A stretch of DNA of 6,132 nt, taken from Rhodospirillales bacterium (GTDB lineage Bacteria > Pseudomonadota > Alphaproteobacteria > Rhodospirillales > JASLLV01). Both the position numbers and the translations under genes were made by a program. This document shows, piece after piece, positions 1 to 6,100 of the stretch (its first letter is position 1; each line of letters begins with the position of its first letter). Under the pieces are notes generated by a model that did no database searches, was not told where the DNA came from, and saw only the letters and a program-made list of their open reading frames with translations. Where the stretch lies: positions 1 to 6,132 of the forward strand of contig JASMAE010000427.1 in the NCBI GenBank assembly GCA_030754475.1, written 5' to 3'.

Positions 1-3000
1 TTGAAGGATTCGGGAATCCCGGCCTCGAACGTGTCGTCGCCGCGCACGATCGCCTCGTAGATCTTGGTGCGTCCCGAGACGTCGTCTGATTTCACGGTCA
101 ACATTTCCTGAAGAGTGTGCGCCGCGCCGTATGCCTCGAGCGCCCACACCTCCATCTCGCCGAAGCGCTGTCCGCCGAACTGCGCCTTGCCGCCCAGCGG
201 TTGCTGGGTGACCAAGCTGTAGGGGCCGATCGAGCGGGCGTGGATCTTGTCGTCCACCAAATGATGGAGCTTCAGCATGTAAATGAATCCGACGGTGACC
301 TGCCGGTCGAAGCGCTCGCCGGTGCGTCCGTCAACGAGCGTTACCTGGCCCGACGAATCGAGGCCCGCGCTCGTAAGCATCTCCACGATGTCGGCTTCGT
401 TGGCGCCGTCAAAGACGGGCGTACTGACCGGCAGGCCGTTCGAATGATTGCGCGCCAGCTCGAGTACTTCATCGTCCGAAAGCGGGCTGATGTCCTCGCG
501 ATAGGCCTGGGCGCCGTACCAATCCTTGAACAGGGCGCGCGATTCCTTGACCGCCACGGCGGTTCCGGCGCGGCCCGCCTCCAGTATTTCGCCCACTTGG
601 CGGCCGAGTCCGGCGCAGGCCCACCCCAGGTGGGTTTCCAAAATCTGGCCGACGTTCATTCGCGACGGCACGCCCAGCGGGTTGAGCACGATATCGATCG
701 GCGTTCCGTTCTCGAGATACGGCATGTCCTCCATGGGTACGATCTTCGAGATCACACCCTTGTTGCCGTGCCGGCCGGCCATCTTGTCGCCCGGCTGCAA
801 TTTGCGCTTCACCGCGACGAAGACCTTGACCATCTTCATGACGCCGGGCGGAAGTTCGTCGCCGCGTTGCAGCTTCTCGACCTTGTTGTCGAAGCGTTCC
901 TGCAGGGCCGCGATCCCTTCCTCGAACTGGGCTTTCAGGGATTCCAAGTCCTTCATCACCCTGTCGTTGGCGATGACGATCTGGGAACGCTGGCCGGGCG
1001 TAAATCGCGAAAGTACTTCGTCGGTCAGTTTGCTTCCCGATTTCAACCCCTTCGGCCCGCTTTGCGCCTTCCGGTTCAGCAATAACGCCTTGAGGCGGGT
1101 ATTGAAGTTTCGCTCCAGGATCGCGCGCTCGTCATCGCGGTCCTTGGCGAGCCGCTCGATCTCGGCGCGTTCGATGGCCAGCGCGCGCTCGTCCTTGTCG
1201 ATGCCGCGCCGCGAGAATACGCGAACCTCGACCACGGTGCCGGCAACGCCAGGCGGAAGTTTGAGCGACGTATCGCGGACATCTGAGGCCTTTTCCCCGA
1301 ATATGGCGCGAAGCAGCTTCTCTTCGGGCGTCATCGGCGATTCGCCCTTGGGCGTCACCTTCCCGACCAGGATGTCGCTCGGATTCACCTCCGCGCCGAT
1401 GTACACGATACCGGCCTCGTCGAGGTTCTTCAGCGCCTCTTCGCCGACGTTGGGAATGTCGCGCGTGATCTCTTCCTGGCCGAGCTTGGTGTCGCGGGCC
1501 ATCACCTCGAACTCCTCGATGTGGATCGAGGTGAACACGTCGTCGCGGACGATGCGCTCGGAGATCAGGATGGAGTCTTCGAAGTTGTAGCCGTGCCAAG
1601 GCATGAACGCGACCAGAACGTTGCGGCCCAAAGCCAGTTCGCCGAGATCGGTGGCAGGACCGTCGCCGATGATGTCGCCCGCCTCGACGGTGTCACCGAT
1701 CCTCACGAGCGGCCTTTGGTTGATGCAGGTGTTCTGGTTGGAGCGCTGGAACTTCAAGAGGTTGTAAATATCGACGCCGGGCGCAGAATGCGACGTCTCG
1801 TCGGTGGCGCGCACCACGATTCGGGTGGCGTCGACCTGGTCGACCGCGCCCGAGCGCCGCGCAATGATGGCGGCACCCGAATCGCGGGCAACGGCCTCTT
1901 CCATGCCGGTTCCGACAAGCGGCGCTTCCGTGCGGATCAAGGGAACCGCCTGGCGTTGCATGTTCGATCCCATGAGCGCCCGGTTGGCGTCGTCGTTCTC
2001 AAGGAATGGGATCAACGCGGCAGCGACCGACACGAGCTGCTTGGGCGAAACGTCGATGTAGTTGATGTCTTCGGATCGCGACATGGTGAAGTCGCCGCCG
2101 CGCCGGCAACTCACGAGATCGGACACGAAGCGGCCCTTCTCGTCCAGTTCGGCGTTCGCCTGGGCGATGGTGTAGCGTCCTTCCTCCATGGCCGAGAGAT
2201 AAGCGACCTCATCGGTCAAGCGTGCCTTTTCGACCTTGCGGTAGGGTGTTTCGATGAAGCCGTATTTGTTGACACGCGCAAACGTGGCGAGCGAGTTGAT
2301 CAAGCCGATATTCGGCCCCTCGGGCGTCTCGATCGGGCAAATCCGGCCGTAGTGGGTGGGGTGCACGTCGCGCACCTCGAAACCGGCGCGTTCGCGCGTC
2401 AGCCCGCCCGGGCCGAGCGCCGACAGCCGGCGCTTGTGGGTGATCTCGGCGAGCGGATTGGTCTGGTCCATGAATTGGCTGAGCTGCGAGGAGCCGAAGA
2501 ATTCGCGCACGGCCGCGGCCGAGGGCTTAGCGTTGATCAGGTCGTGCGGCATCACCGTGTCGATGTCGACCGAACTCATGCGTTCGCGGATGGCGCGCTC
2601 CATGCGTAACAGTCCAAGCCGATACTGGTTTTCCATCAGCTCGCCCACGGATCGCACTCGGCGGTTTCCGAGATGGTCGATGTCGTCGATTTCGCCGCGC
2701 CCGTCCTTGAGCTCGACCAGAAAACGCACCACCTCGAGGATGTCTTCGCGGCGCAGCACGCGCAGCGTATCGGGTGTTTCGAACCCGAGCCGCGCGTTCA
2801 TCTTTACGCGCCCAACCGCCGACAGATCGTAGCGTTCGGGGTCGAAGAACAGGCTCTTGAAAAGGTTTTCCGCGGTCTCGAGGGTCGGCGGCTCGCCGGG
2901 GCGCATGATCCGGTAGATGTCGATCAAGGCTTCGTCCCGGGTCGAGTTCTTGTCGACCGTGAGCGTATTGCGGATGTAGGGTCCCACGGTGATGTGGTCG

Positions 3001-4112
3001 ATCGCGAGGGTCGCGATCTCCTTCACGCCGGCCTCTTCGAGCGTCTCGAGTATTTGCTCCGTGATTTCGTTGCCGGCTTCGACAAAAATCTCGCCGGTCT
3101 CCTCGTTGACCATGTCTTCGGCGACATAGCGCCCGATGAGATCCTCGGTGGCGACAAGCTGCTCCTTGAGGCCCTTTTCCTGAAGGTTTCGGGCGAGCCG
3201 CAAAGTCATCTTGGCGCCGGCGCCGGCGGCGACTCGGCCGGTCTTGGCGTTGATCAAATCGCTGGTCAGCTTCACGCCGCGCACGCGCTCGGGCTCAAAC
3301 GCGGTTTGCCAACCCTTCTTTGAGCGCGTGAACACCACCTTTCGGAAAAAGTAATCGAGGATTCCCTCGGGCGACATTCCGCGCACTTCGCTGAGTTCGA
3401 CTGGTTTTCCTTCTTCGGCACGCGTGGCCCGCAGCTGCGCCGTCTCGGCGCCATCGAGGGCCAAGAGCAAGGTGGTGACCGGAAGCTTCCGGCGCCGGTC
3501 GATGCGCACGTACACCAGGTCCTTGGCGTCGAACTCGAAGTCCAGCCAGGAACCGCGATAGGGGATGACCCGGGCCGTGAAAAGGTACTTGCCAGAGGAA
3601 TGGGTCTTGCCGTTGTCGTGGTCGAAGAAGACGCCCGGCGAACGGTGCATCTGTGAGACGATCACGCGCTCGGTGCCGTTGACAACGAAGGTGCCGTTGT
3701 CGGTCATCAGCGGCATGTCGCCCATGTAGACTTCTTGTTCCTTGATGTCGCGAATGGACCGCGCGCCGGTGTCCTCGTCCACGTCCCAGACCACGAGGCG
3801 AAGCGTGACCTTCAAGGGCGCCGCGAACGTCATGCCGCGCTGCTGGCATTCCTCGACGTCGTATTTCGGTTCCTCGAACTCGTAGCGTACGAATTCCAAC
3901 GTGCCCCGCTCGGAGAAGTCCGTGATCGGAAACACGGACCGGAACACCGCTTCGAGCCCGCTTTCGCCGTCCGTGCCGTTGACCGACCCGCGATAGAGGA
4001 AGTGATCGTACGAGGTCTTCTGAATTTCAATGAGATTGGGCATCGGCGTAGCGGCGGCGAGGCGTCCAAAACTCTTGCGAATGCGCTTACGATCCGTAAA
4101 GGACTTTCTCAT
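1..4112 (-). CDS. rpoB: DNA-directed RNA polymerase subunit beta (3' end beyond window)
   Basis: This is the beta subunit of core RNA polymerase, which with beta' (RpoC) forms the catalytic cleft for RNA synthesis. The ATG at 4112 is chosen because GAGGAG lies 5 nt upstream and the N-terminus (MRKSFTDRKRIRKSFGRL, then MPNLIEIQK) matches the family. The frame is open for 1370 codons to the window edge. It ends at PESF, about 20 residues short of the end by comparison with E. coli (1342 aa), so the full protein is near 1390 aa. Visible landmarks are the lobe with RGSWLDFEF (W189), the rifampicin-pocket cluster (540-567), HPTHYGR/CPIETPEGPN (about 596-610), MQRQ (R720), NFEDS (E845, D846), GDKMAGRHGNKG (K1110, K1118) and H1284. 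The last three correspond to E. coli K1065, K1073 and H1237 around the active site. Both proteobacterial inserts (betai4 and betai9) are present. An extra insertion of about 25 residues sits at 222-246. The gene follows rplL, and rpoC is expected next outside the window. Confidence 0.99.
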   Translation of the reverse strand, partial: MRKSFTDRKRIRKSFGRLAAATPMPNLIEIQKTSYDHFLYRGSVNGTDGESGLEAVFRSVFPITDFSERGTLEFVRYEFEEPKYDVEECQQRGMTFAAPLKVTLRLVVWDVDEDTGARSIRDIKEQEVYMGDMPLMTDNGTFVVNGTERVIVSQMHRSPGVFFDHDNGKTHSSGKYLFTARVIPYRGSWLDFEFDAKDLVYVRIDRRRKLPVTTLLLALDGAETAQLRATRAEEGKPVELSEVRGMSPEGILDYFFRKVVFTRSKKGWQTAFEPERVRGVKLTSDLINAKTGRVAAGAGAKMTLRLARNLQEKGLKEQLVATEDLIGRYVAEDMVNEETGEIFVEAGNEITEQILETLEEAGVKEIATLAIDHITVGPYIRNTLTVDKNSTRDEALIDIYRIMRPGEPPTLETAENLFKSLFFDPERYDLSAVGRVKMNARLGFETPDTLRVLRREDILEVVRFLVELKDGRGEIDDIDHLGNRRVRSVGELMENQYRLGLLRMERAIRERMSSVDIDTVMPHDLINAKPSAAAVREFFGSSQLSQFMDQTNPLAEITHKRRLSALGPGGLTRERAGFEVRDVHPTHYGRICPIETPEGPNIGLINSLATFARVNKYGFIETPYRKVEKARLTDEVAYLSAMEEGRYTIAQANAELDEKGRFVSDLVSCRRGGDFTMSRSEDINYIDVSPKQLVSVAAALIPFLENDDANRALMGSNMQRQAVPLIRTEAPLVGTGMEEAVARDSGAAIIARRSGAVDQVDATRIVVRATDETSHSAPGVDIYNLLKFQRSNQNTCINQRPLVRIGDTVEAGDIIGDGPATDLGELALGRNVLVAFMPWHGYNFEDSILISERIVRDDVFTSIHIEEFEVMARDTKLGQEEITRDIPNVGEEALKNLDEAGIVYIGAEVNPSDILVGKVTPKGESPMTPEEKLLRAIFGEKASDVRDTSLKLPPGVAGTVVEVRVFSRRGIDKDERALAIERAEIERLAKDRDDERAILERNFNTRLKALLLNRKAQSGPKGLKSGSKLTDEVLSRFTPGQRSQIVIANDRVMKDLESLKAQFEEGIAALQERFDNKVEKLQRGDELPPGVMKMVKVFVAVKRKLQPGDKMAGRHGNKGVISKIVPMEDMPYLENGTPIDIVLNPLGVPSRMNVGQILETHLGWACAGLGRQVGEILEAGRAGTAVAVKESRALFKDWYGAQAYREDISPLSDDEVLELARNHSNGLPVSTPVFDGANEADIVEMLTSAGLDSSGQVTLVDGRTGERFDRQVTVGFIYMLKLHHLVDDKIHARSIGPYSLVTQQPLGGKAQFGGQRFGEMEVWALEAYGAAHTLQEMLTVKSDDVSGRTKIYEAIVRGDDTFEAGIPESF

Positions 4113-4117
4113 CTCTT

Positions 4118-4123
4118 CTCCTC
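4118..4123 (-). promoter_or_regulatory. Ribosome binding site of rpoB
   Basis: GAGGAG on the minus strand ends 5 nt before the ATG at 4112. It is a strong purine-rich Shine-Dalgarno sequence and fixes the rpoB start. It lies just downstream of a bulged hairpin (4148-4167) that leaves it single-stranded. Confidence 0.85.
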
Positions 4124-4147
4124 GTGATCCGCGATGTCGATTGCGTG

Positions 4148-4167
4148 CGCGCAACCGGCGGTTCGCG
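4148..4167 (-). repeat. Bulged hairpin just upstream of the rpoB ribosome site
   Basis: On the minus strand CGCGAACC pairs with GGTT-CGCG, giving 8 bp with one bulged G (position 4152) and a three-base loop GCC. It ends 24 nt before the rpoB Shine-Dalgarno. It could insulate the ribosome site or mark an RNA end, but no function can be read from sequence alone. Confidence 0.45.
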
Positions 4168-4239
4168 ATCCGATTCCAGTCCGCGCGAACGTCCCGCGCG
4201 GATCGACAGGGGATCGAAACCGCCAAGCGCTCGCGCCGG

Positions 4240-4265
4240 GGGCGCGCGCAATCCGGGGCGCGCCC
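4240..4265 (-). repeat. Perfect GC-only inverted repeat in the rplL-rpoB gap
   Basis: On the minus strand GGGCGCGC (4265-4258) and GCGCGCCC (4247-4240) are perfectly complementary across a 10-nt loop. This gives an 8-bp stem made only of G-C pairs. No run of T follows on the minus strand, so a simple Rho-independent terminator is unlikely. It lies mid-gap, 127 nt before rpoB. In E. coli the rplL-rpoB gap holds an attenuator and an RNase III site, and a similar role is possible here but unproven. Confidence 0.6.
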
Positions 4266-4278
4266 GCTCCGCAAGCGG
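4264..4278 (-). repeat. Small hairpin overlapping the larger rplL-rpoB inverted repeat
   Basis: CCGCT and AGCGG on the minus strand pair as a 5-bp stem with a five-base loop TGCGG. Its 3' arm shares two bases (4264-4265) with the 5' arm of the 8-bp repeat at 4240-4265, so the two cannot both form completely. It is short, and chance occurrence in GC-rich sequence is plausible. Confidence 0.4.
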
Positions 4279-4388
4279 CCCCGCTGGCCACGGTTCCATG
4301 GTGCATCCCCGCACCCGCCCACGGGCCGCCCATCGGCGTCCGCGGTCGAGGCACGTGAGCTTCTCTGGGGCGCGTCAAGCCCGACAAC

Positions 4389-4763
4389 CTATCGAAGCTC
4401 GACCGTCGCGCCCACTTCTTCGAGTTTTTTCTTAAATGCCTCTGCCTCGTCCTTCTTCACCGCTTCCTTGATCGGAGTCGGCGCCGATTCCACGAGGTCT
4501 TTCGCCTCCTTGAGGCCCAGTCCCGTCATCGCCCGGACCTCCTTGATGACATTGATCTTCTTGTCGCCGATGCTGGCAAGGACGATCTCGAACTCGACCT
4601 TTTCTTCGGCGACTTCCGCCGCCGGCGCCGCGCCGGCGGCCGCGACGGCGACGGGCGCGGCTGCGGAAACGCCCCATTTCTCTTCGAGCATCTTGCTCAA
4701 TTCCGCCGCCTCGATCACCGTCAGCGTCGAAAGATCGTCGGCGATTTTCTGTAGATCAGCCAT
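4389..4763 (-). CDS. rplL: 50S ribosomal protein L7/L12
   Basis: This is the multicopy stalk protein of the large ribosomal subunit. Dimers bind the L10 C-terminal helix and recruit and stimulate initiation, elongation and release GTPases. The product is 124 aa, against 121 in E. coli. The N-terminal dimerisation and L10-binding domain spans about residues 1-33 (MADLQKIADDLS to EEKWGVSAAA). A flexible Ala/Pro/Val hinge follows at about 34-53. The globular factor-binding domain is at about 55-124, with the hallmark INVIKEVRAMTGLGLKEAKD at 70-89. The ATG at 4763 is chosen because AAGGAG lies 8 nt upstream and MADLQKI is the family N-terminus. An in-frame TTG at 4799 would add 12 unrelated residues and lacks support. 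The stop is TAG. It lies 45 nt after rplJ, in the usual rplJ-rplL pair, so co-transcription is expected. No frame damage is seen. Confidence 0.99.
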   Translation of the reverse strand: MADLQKIADDLSTLTVIEAAELSKMLEEKWGVSAAAPVAVAAAGAAPAAEVAEEKVEFEIVLASIGDKKINVIKEVRAMTGLGLKEAKDLVESAPTPIKEAVKKDEAEAFKKKLEEVGATVELR

Positions 4764-4771
4764 TGCCACAT

Positions 4772-4777
4772 CTCCTT
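4772..4777 (-). promoter_or_regulatory. Ribosome binding site of rplL
   Basis: AAGGAG on the minus strand lies 8 nt before the ATG at 4763 and decides between this start and the in-frame TTG further upstream at 4799. A second ATG at 4771 touches the site but is out of frame. A strong site suits a protein needed in several copies per ribosome. Confidence 0.88.
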
Positions 4778-4808
4778 GAGTGCAGATTATTGTTTCCAAG
4801 CGCCTGGT

Positions 4809-5327
4809 TCAGCCGGCCTCGCCGGTCTGCGCATAGGCGCTCACGGTTCTCGCAAGCTGCGCGCCCGGTGCCTGGAGCACCGAAGCGATTCGCCGCGCCG
4901 GCGTCTGCAGCAAAGCAACCAATTGCGCGCGCAACGCGTCGAGCGAAGGGAGCGCCGCCAAGGCCCGGATCTCGTCCGTTCCCAGCAACTGTTCGTTGAG
5001 GGCGCCGCCGAGGATGACAAGGCGGTCGTTTTCCTTCGCGAAACCGACCGAGACCTTCGCGGCCGCCACCGGGTCCTCGGAATAGGCGATCGCGGTCGGG
5101 CCCGAGAACAACGCGTCTAGGGCCGTGAACCGCGTCCCTTCGAGGGCGCGGCGGGTGAGCCGGTTTTTCGTGACCTTGAGGTGCGCGCCGGCTTCCGCCA
5201 TGCGTACCCTGAGATCGGTGATCTTTGCCACGTCGAGGCCCGAGTAATGGGTGACGACGACGAGCGTCGCCTCGTCGAAGACGCTTCTCAGCGCCGTGAC
5301 AGTTTGTTCCTTTTGCGCTCGATCCAC
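4809..5327 (-). CDS. rplJ: 50S ribosomal protein L10
   Basis: L10 is the base of the ribosomal stalk. Its N-terminal domain binds 23S rRNA with L11, and its C-terminal helix carries L12 dimers. In E. coli the L10-L12 complex also represses translation of its own mRNA. The product is 172 aa (E. coli 165). The globular domain spans about 1-135, with TLVVVTHYSGLDVAKITDLR (21-40), KVTKNRLTRRALEGT (51-65), FSGPTAIAYSEDPVAAAK (74-91) and LVILGGAL (103-110). The L12-binding helical tail runs from about 136 to the end and contains LLQTPARRIASVLQAPGAQL. The start is GTG, chosen because GGAG lies 7 nt upstream and the DRAQKEQTV N-terminus fits alphaproteobacterial L10, where GTG starts are common. The stop is TGA. 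The 73-nt upstream gap contains a strong hairpin that may take part in autoregulation; that role is inferred. Confidence 0.98.
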   Translation of the reverse strand: MDRAQKEQTVTALRSVFDEATLVVVTHYSGLDVAKITDLRVRMAEAGAHLKVTKNRLTRRALEGTRFTALDALFSGPTAIAYSEDPVAAAKVSVGFAKENDRLVILGGALNEQLLGTDEIRALAALPSLDALRAQLVALLQTPARRIASVLQAPGAQLARTVSAYAQTGEAG

Positions 5328-5334
5328 GCTGTCT

Positions 5335-5338
5335 CTCC
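5335..5338 (-). promoter_or_regulatory. Ribosome binding site of rplJ
   Basis: GGAG (within CGGAGAGA) on the minus strand lies 7 nt before the GTG at 5327 and supports the GTG as the rplJ start. There is no in-frame ATG with a better site nearby. Confidence 0.8.
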
Positions 5339-5362
5339 GATCTATTGTCCGCGATCTGCTCC

Positions 5363-5390
5363 GCCTTCGGCCGCCCGGTGCGGCGAAAGC
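5363..5390 (-). promoter_or_regulatory. Hairpin in the rplA-rplJ gap, candidate L10 leader element
   Basis: On the minus strand GCTTTCG pairs with CGAAGGC (7 bp, one G-U wobble). After a single bulged C, CCGC pairs with GCGG around a five-base loop ACCGG. This fills 28 of the 73 nt between rplA and rplJ and ends 24 nt before the rplJ Shine-Dalgarno. No U-tract follows, so it is not a canonical intrinsic terminator. In E. coli and many other bacteria L10-L12 binds a structured leader ahead of rplJ. That this hairpin belongs to such a leader is inferred from position only, and the kink-turn of the known motif was not identified. Confidence 0.5.
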
Positions 5391-5400
5391 GCAGCTCCGC

Positions 5401-6096
5401 TTAGGGGCGCACGCTGGCGATGCTGACTTTCACGCCTGGGCCCATCGTCGAGCTCAGACCGATGCGCTTGACGTAGGTGCCCTTCGCGCCGCTGGGCTTG
5501 GCCTTGACGATGGCGTCCACAAACGCCGAGACGTTCTCCACCAGTGCTTCCTCGCTGAAGCTGAGCTTACCGACGCCGGCGTGAACGATGCCCGCCTTCT
5601 CGACCCGAAATTCGATCTGACCGCCTTTCGCGGCCTGGACCGCCTCGGCAATGTTCATGGTCACGGTGCCCATCTTCGGATTCGGCATGAGACCGCGCGG
5701 CCCCAATATCTTTCCGAGGCGCCCGACCACGGCCATCATGTCCGGCGTCGCGATGCAACGATCGAACGCGATCTCGCCGGCTTGAACGCGCTCCGCCAAA
5801 TCCTCGGCCCCAACCAGGTCGGCACCGGCGGTCTCCGCCTCGGCCGCCTTGTCGCCCTTGGCGAACACGGCGACGCGCGTGGACTTTCCGGTGCCGTTGG
5901 GCAAGGAGACCATGCCGCGCACCATCTGGTCGGCGTGACGCGGATCGACGCCGAGATTGACCGCGACTTCGACGGTCTCGTCGAACTTGGTGATGGGGCA
6001 GTCCTTGATCACCTTCACGGCATCGGAGAGATCCAAAGATTTCGACCGATCCACCGTCTCGGCCACCGCGGCCAAGCGCTTACCTTTTTTTGCCAT
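5401..6096 (-). CDS. rplA: 50S ribosomal protein L1
   Basis: L1 binds 23S rRNA at the mobile L1 stalk and helps move deacylated tRNA out of the E site. In E. coli it also represses the rplK-rplA message by binding near the rplK start, which is outside this window. The product is 231 aa (E. coli 234). The two-domain fold is recognisable. Domain I is built from the N- and C-terminal parts, including FDETVEVAVNLGVDPRHADQ (38-57) and the C-terminal TYVKRIGLSSTMGPGVKV. Domain II is inserted in the middle. The L1 signature is at 128-145 (GKILGPRGLMPNPKMGTV). The ATG at 6096 gives the family N-terminus MAKKGKR. The ribosome site is weak: AGGA lies only 2 nt from the ATG and overlaps the rplK stop, and the gap to rplK is 4 nt, so translational coupling is likely. 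Codons 2-4 contain a run of seven A. The stop is TAA. Confidence 0.99.
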   Translation of the reverse strand: MAKKGKRLAAVAETVDRSKSLDLSDAVKVIKDCPITKFDETVEVAVNLGVDPRHADQMVRGMVSLPNGTGKSTRVAVFAKGDKAAEAETAGADLVGAEDLAERVQAGEIAFDRCIATPDMMAVVGRLGKILGPRGLMPNPKMGTVTMNIAEAVQAAKGGQIEFRVEKAGIVHAGVGKLSFSEEALVENVSAFVDAIVKAKPSGAKGTYVKRIGLSSTMGPGVKVSIASVRP

Positions 6097-6100
6097 CGTC

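Larger units (their letters stand above)
4113..4388 (-). other. Non-coding rplL-rpoB intergenic region
   Basis: The 276 nt between the rplL stop and the rpoB ATG contain no convincing gene. The sequence is very GC-rich and holds three inverted repeats (4148-4167, 4240-4265, 4264-4278) and the rpoB ribosome site. I see no clear -35/-10 promoter pair and no stem followed by a T-run. The size resembles the long rplL-rpoB spacer of other proteobacteria, where transcription is partly attenuated so that rpoB is made at a lower level than rplL. Extending that to this genome is inference. Confidence 0.7.

Noticed and set aside
117..1085. Plus-strand open frame of 322 codons
   Set aside because: It is wholly antisense to a strongly conserved part of rpoB and resembles no family I recognise. 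It is explained by GC-rich codon bias on the other strand.
526..1590. Plus-strand open frame of 354 codons
   Set aside because: It is antisense to rpoB, very rich in Ser and Arg, and overlaps two other antisense frames, which is typical of shadow frames.
1521..2609. Plus-strand open frame of 362 codons
   Set aside because: It is antisense to the rpoB core, including the rifampicin-pocket cluster. The base pattern is dictated by RpoB, and no protein family is apparent.
2673..3323. Plus-strand open frame of 216 codons
   Set aside because: It is antisense to rpoB and composed of Asp/Val/Leu/His-rich shadow sequence with no recognisable domain.
4288..4301. CCATGG-type near-palindrome in the rplL-rpoB gap
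   Set aside because: The loop would be only two bases unless several pairs open, leaving a weak stem that could easily be chance.
4109..4387. Minus-strand frame of 92 codons that fills the rplL-rpoB gap and ends in an ATGA overlap with rpoB
   Set aside because: The position looks striking, but the start would be TTG without a clear ribosome site. The product is low-complexity Ala/Gly/Arg/Pro sequence, and long stop-free stretches are expected at this GC content.
4030..4779. Plus-strand open frame of 249 codons across the rpoB start, the gap and rplL
   Set aside because: It runs antisense to two real genes, and the Ser/Ala/Arg-rich product is a shadow of rplL codons.
4764..4799. Upstream TTG start adding 12 residues to L12
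   Set aside because: The ATG at 4763 has a good Shine-Dalgarno and gives the standard L12 N-terminus. The extension would run through that ribosome site.
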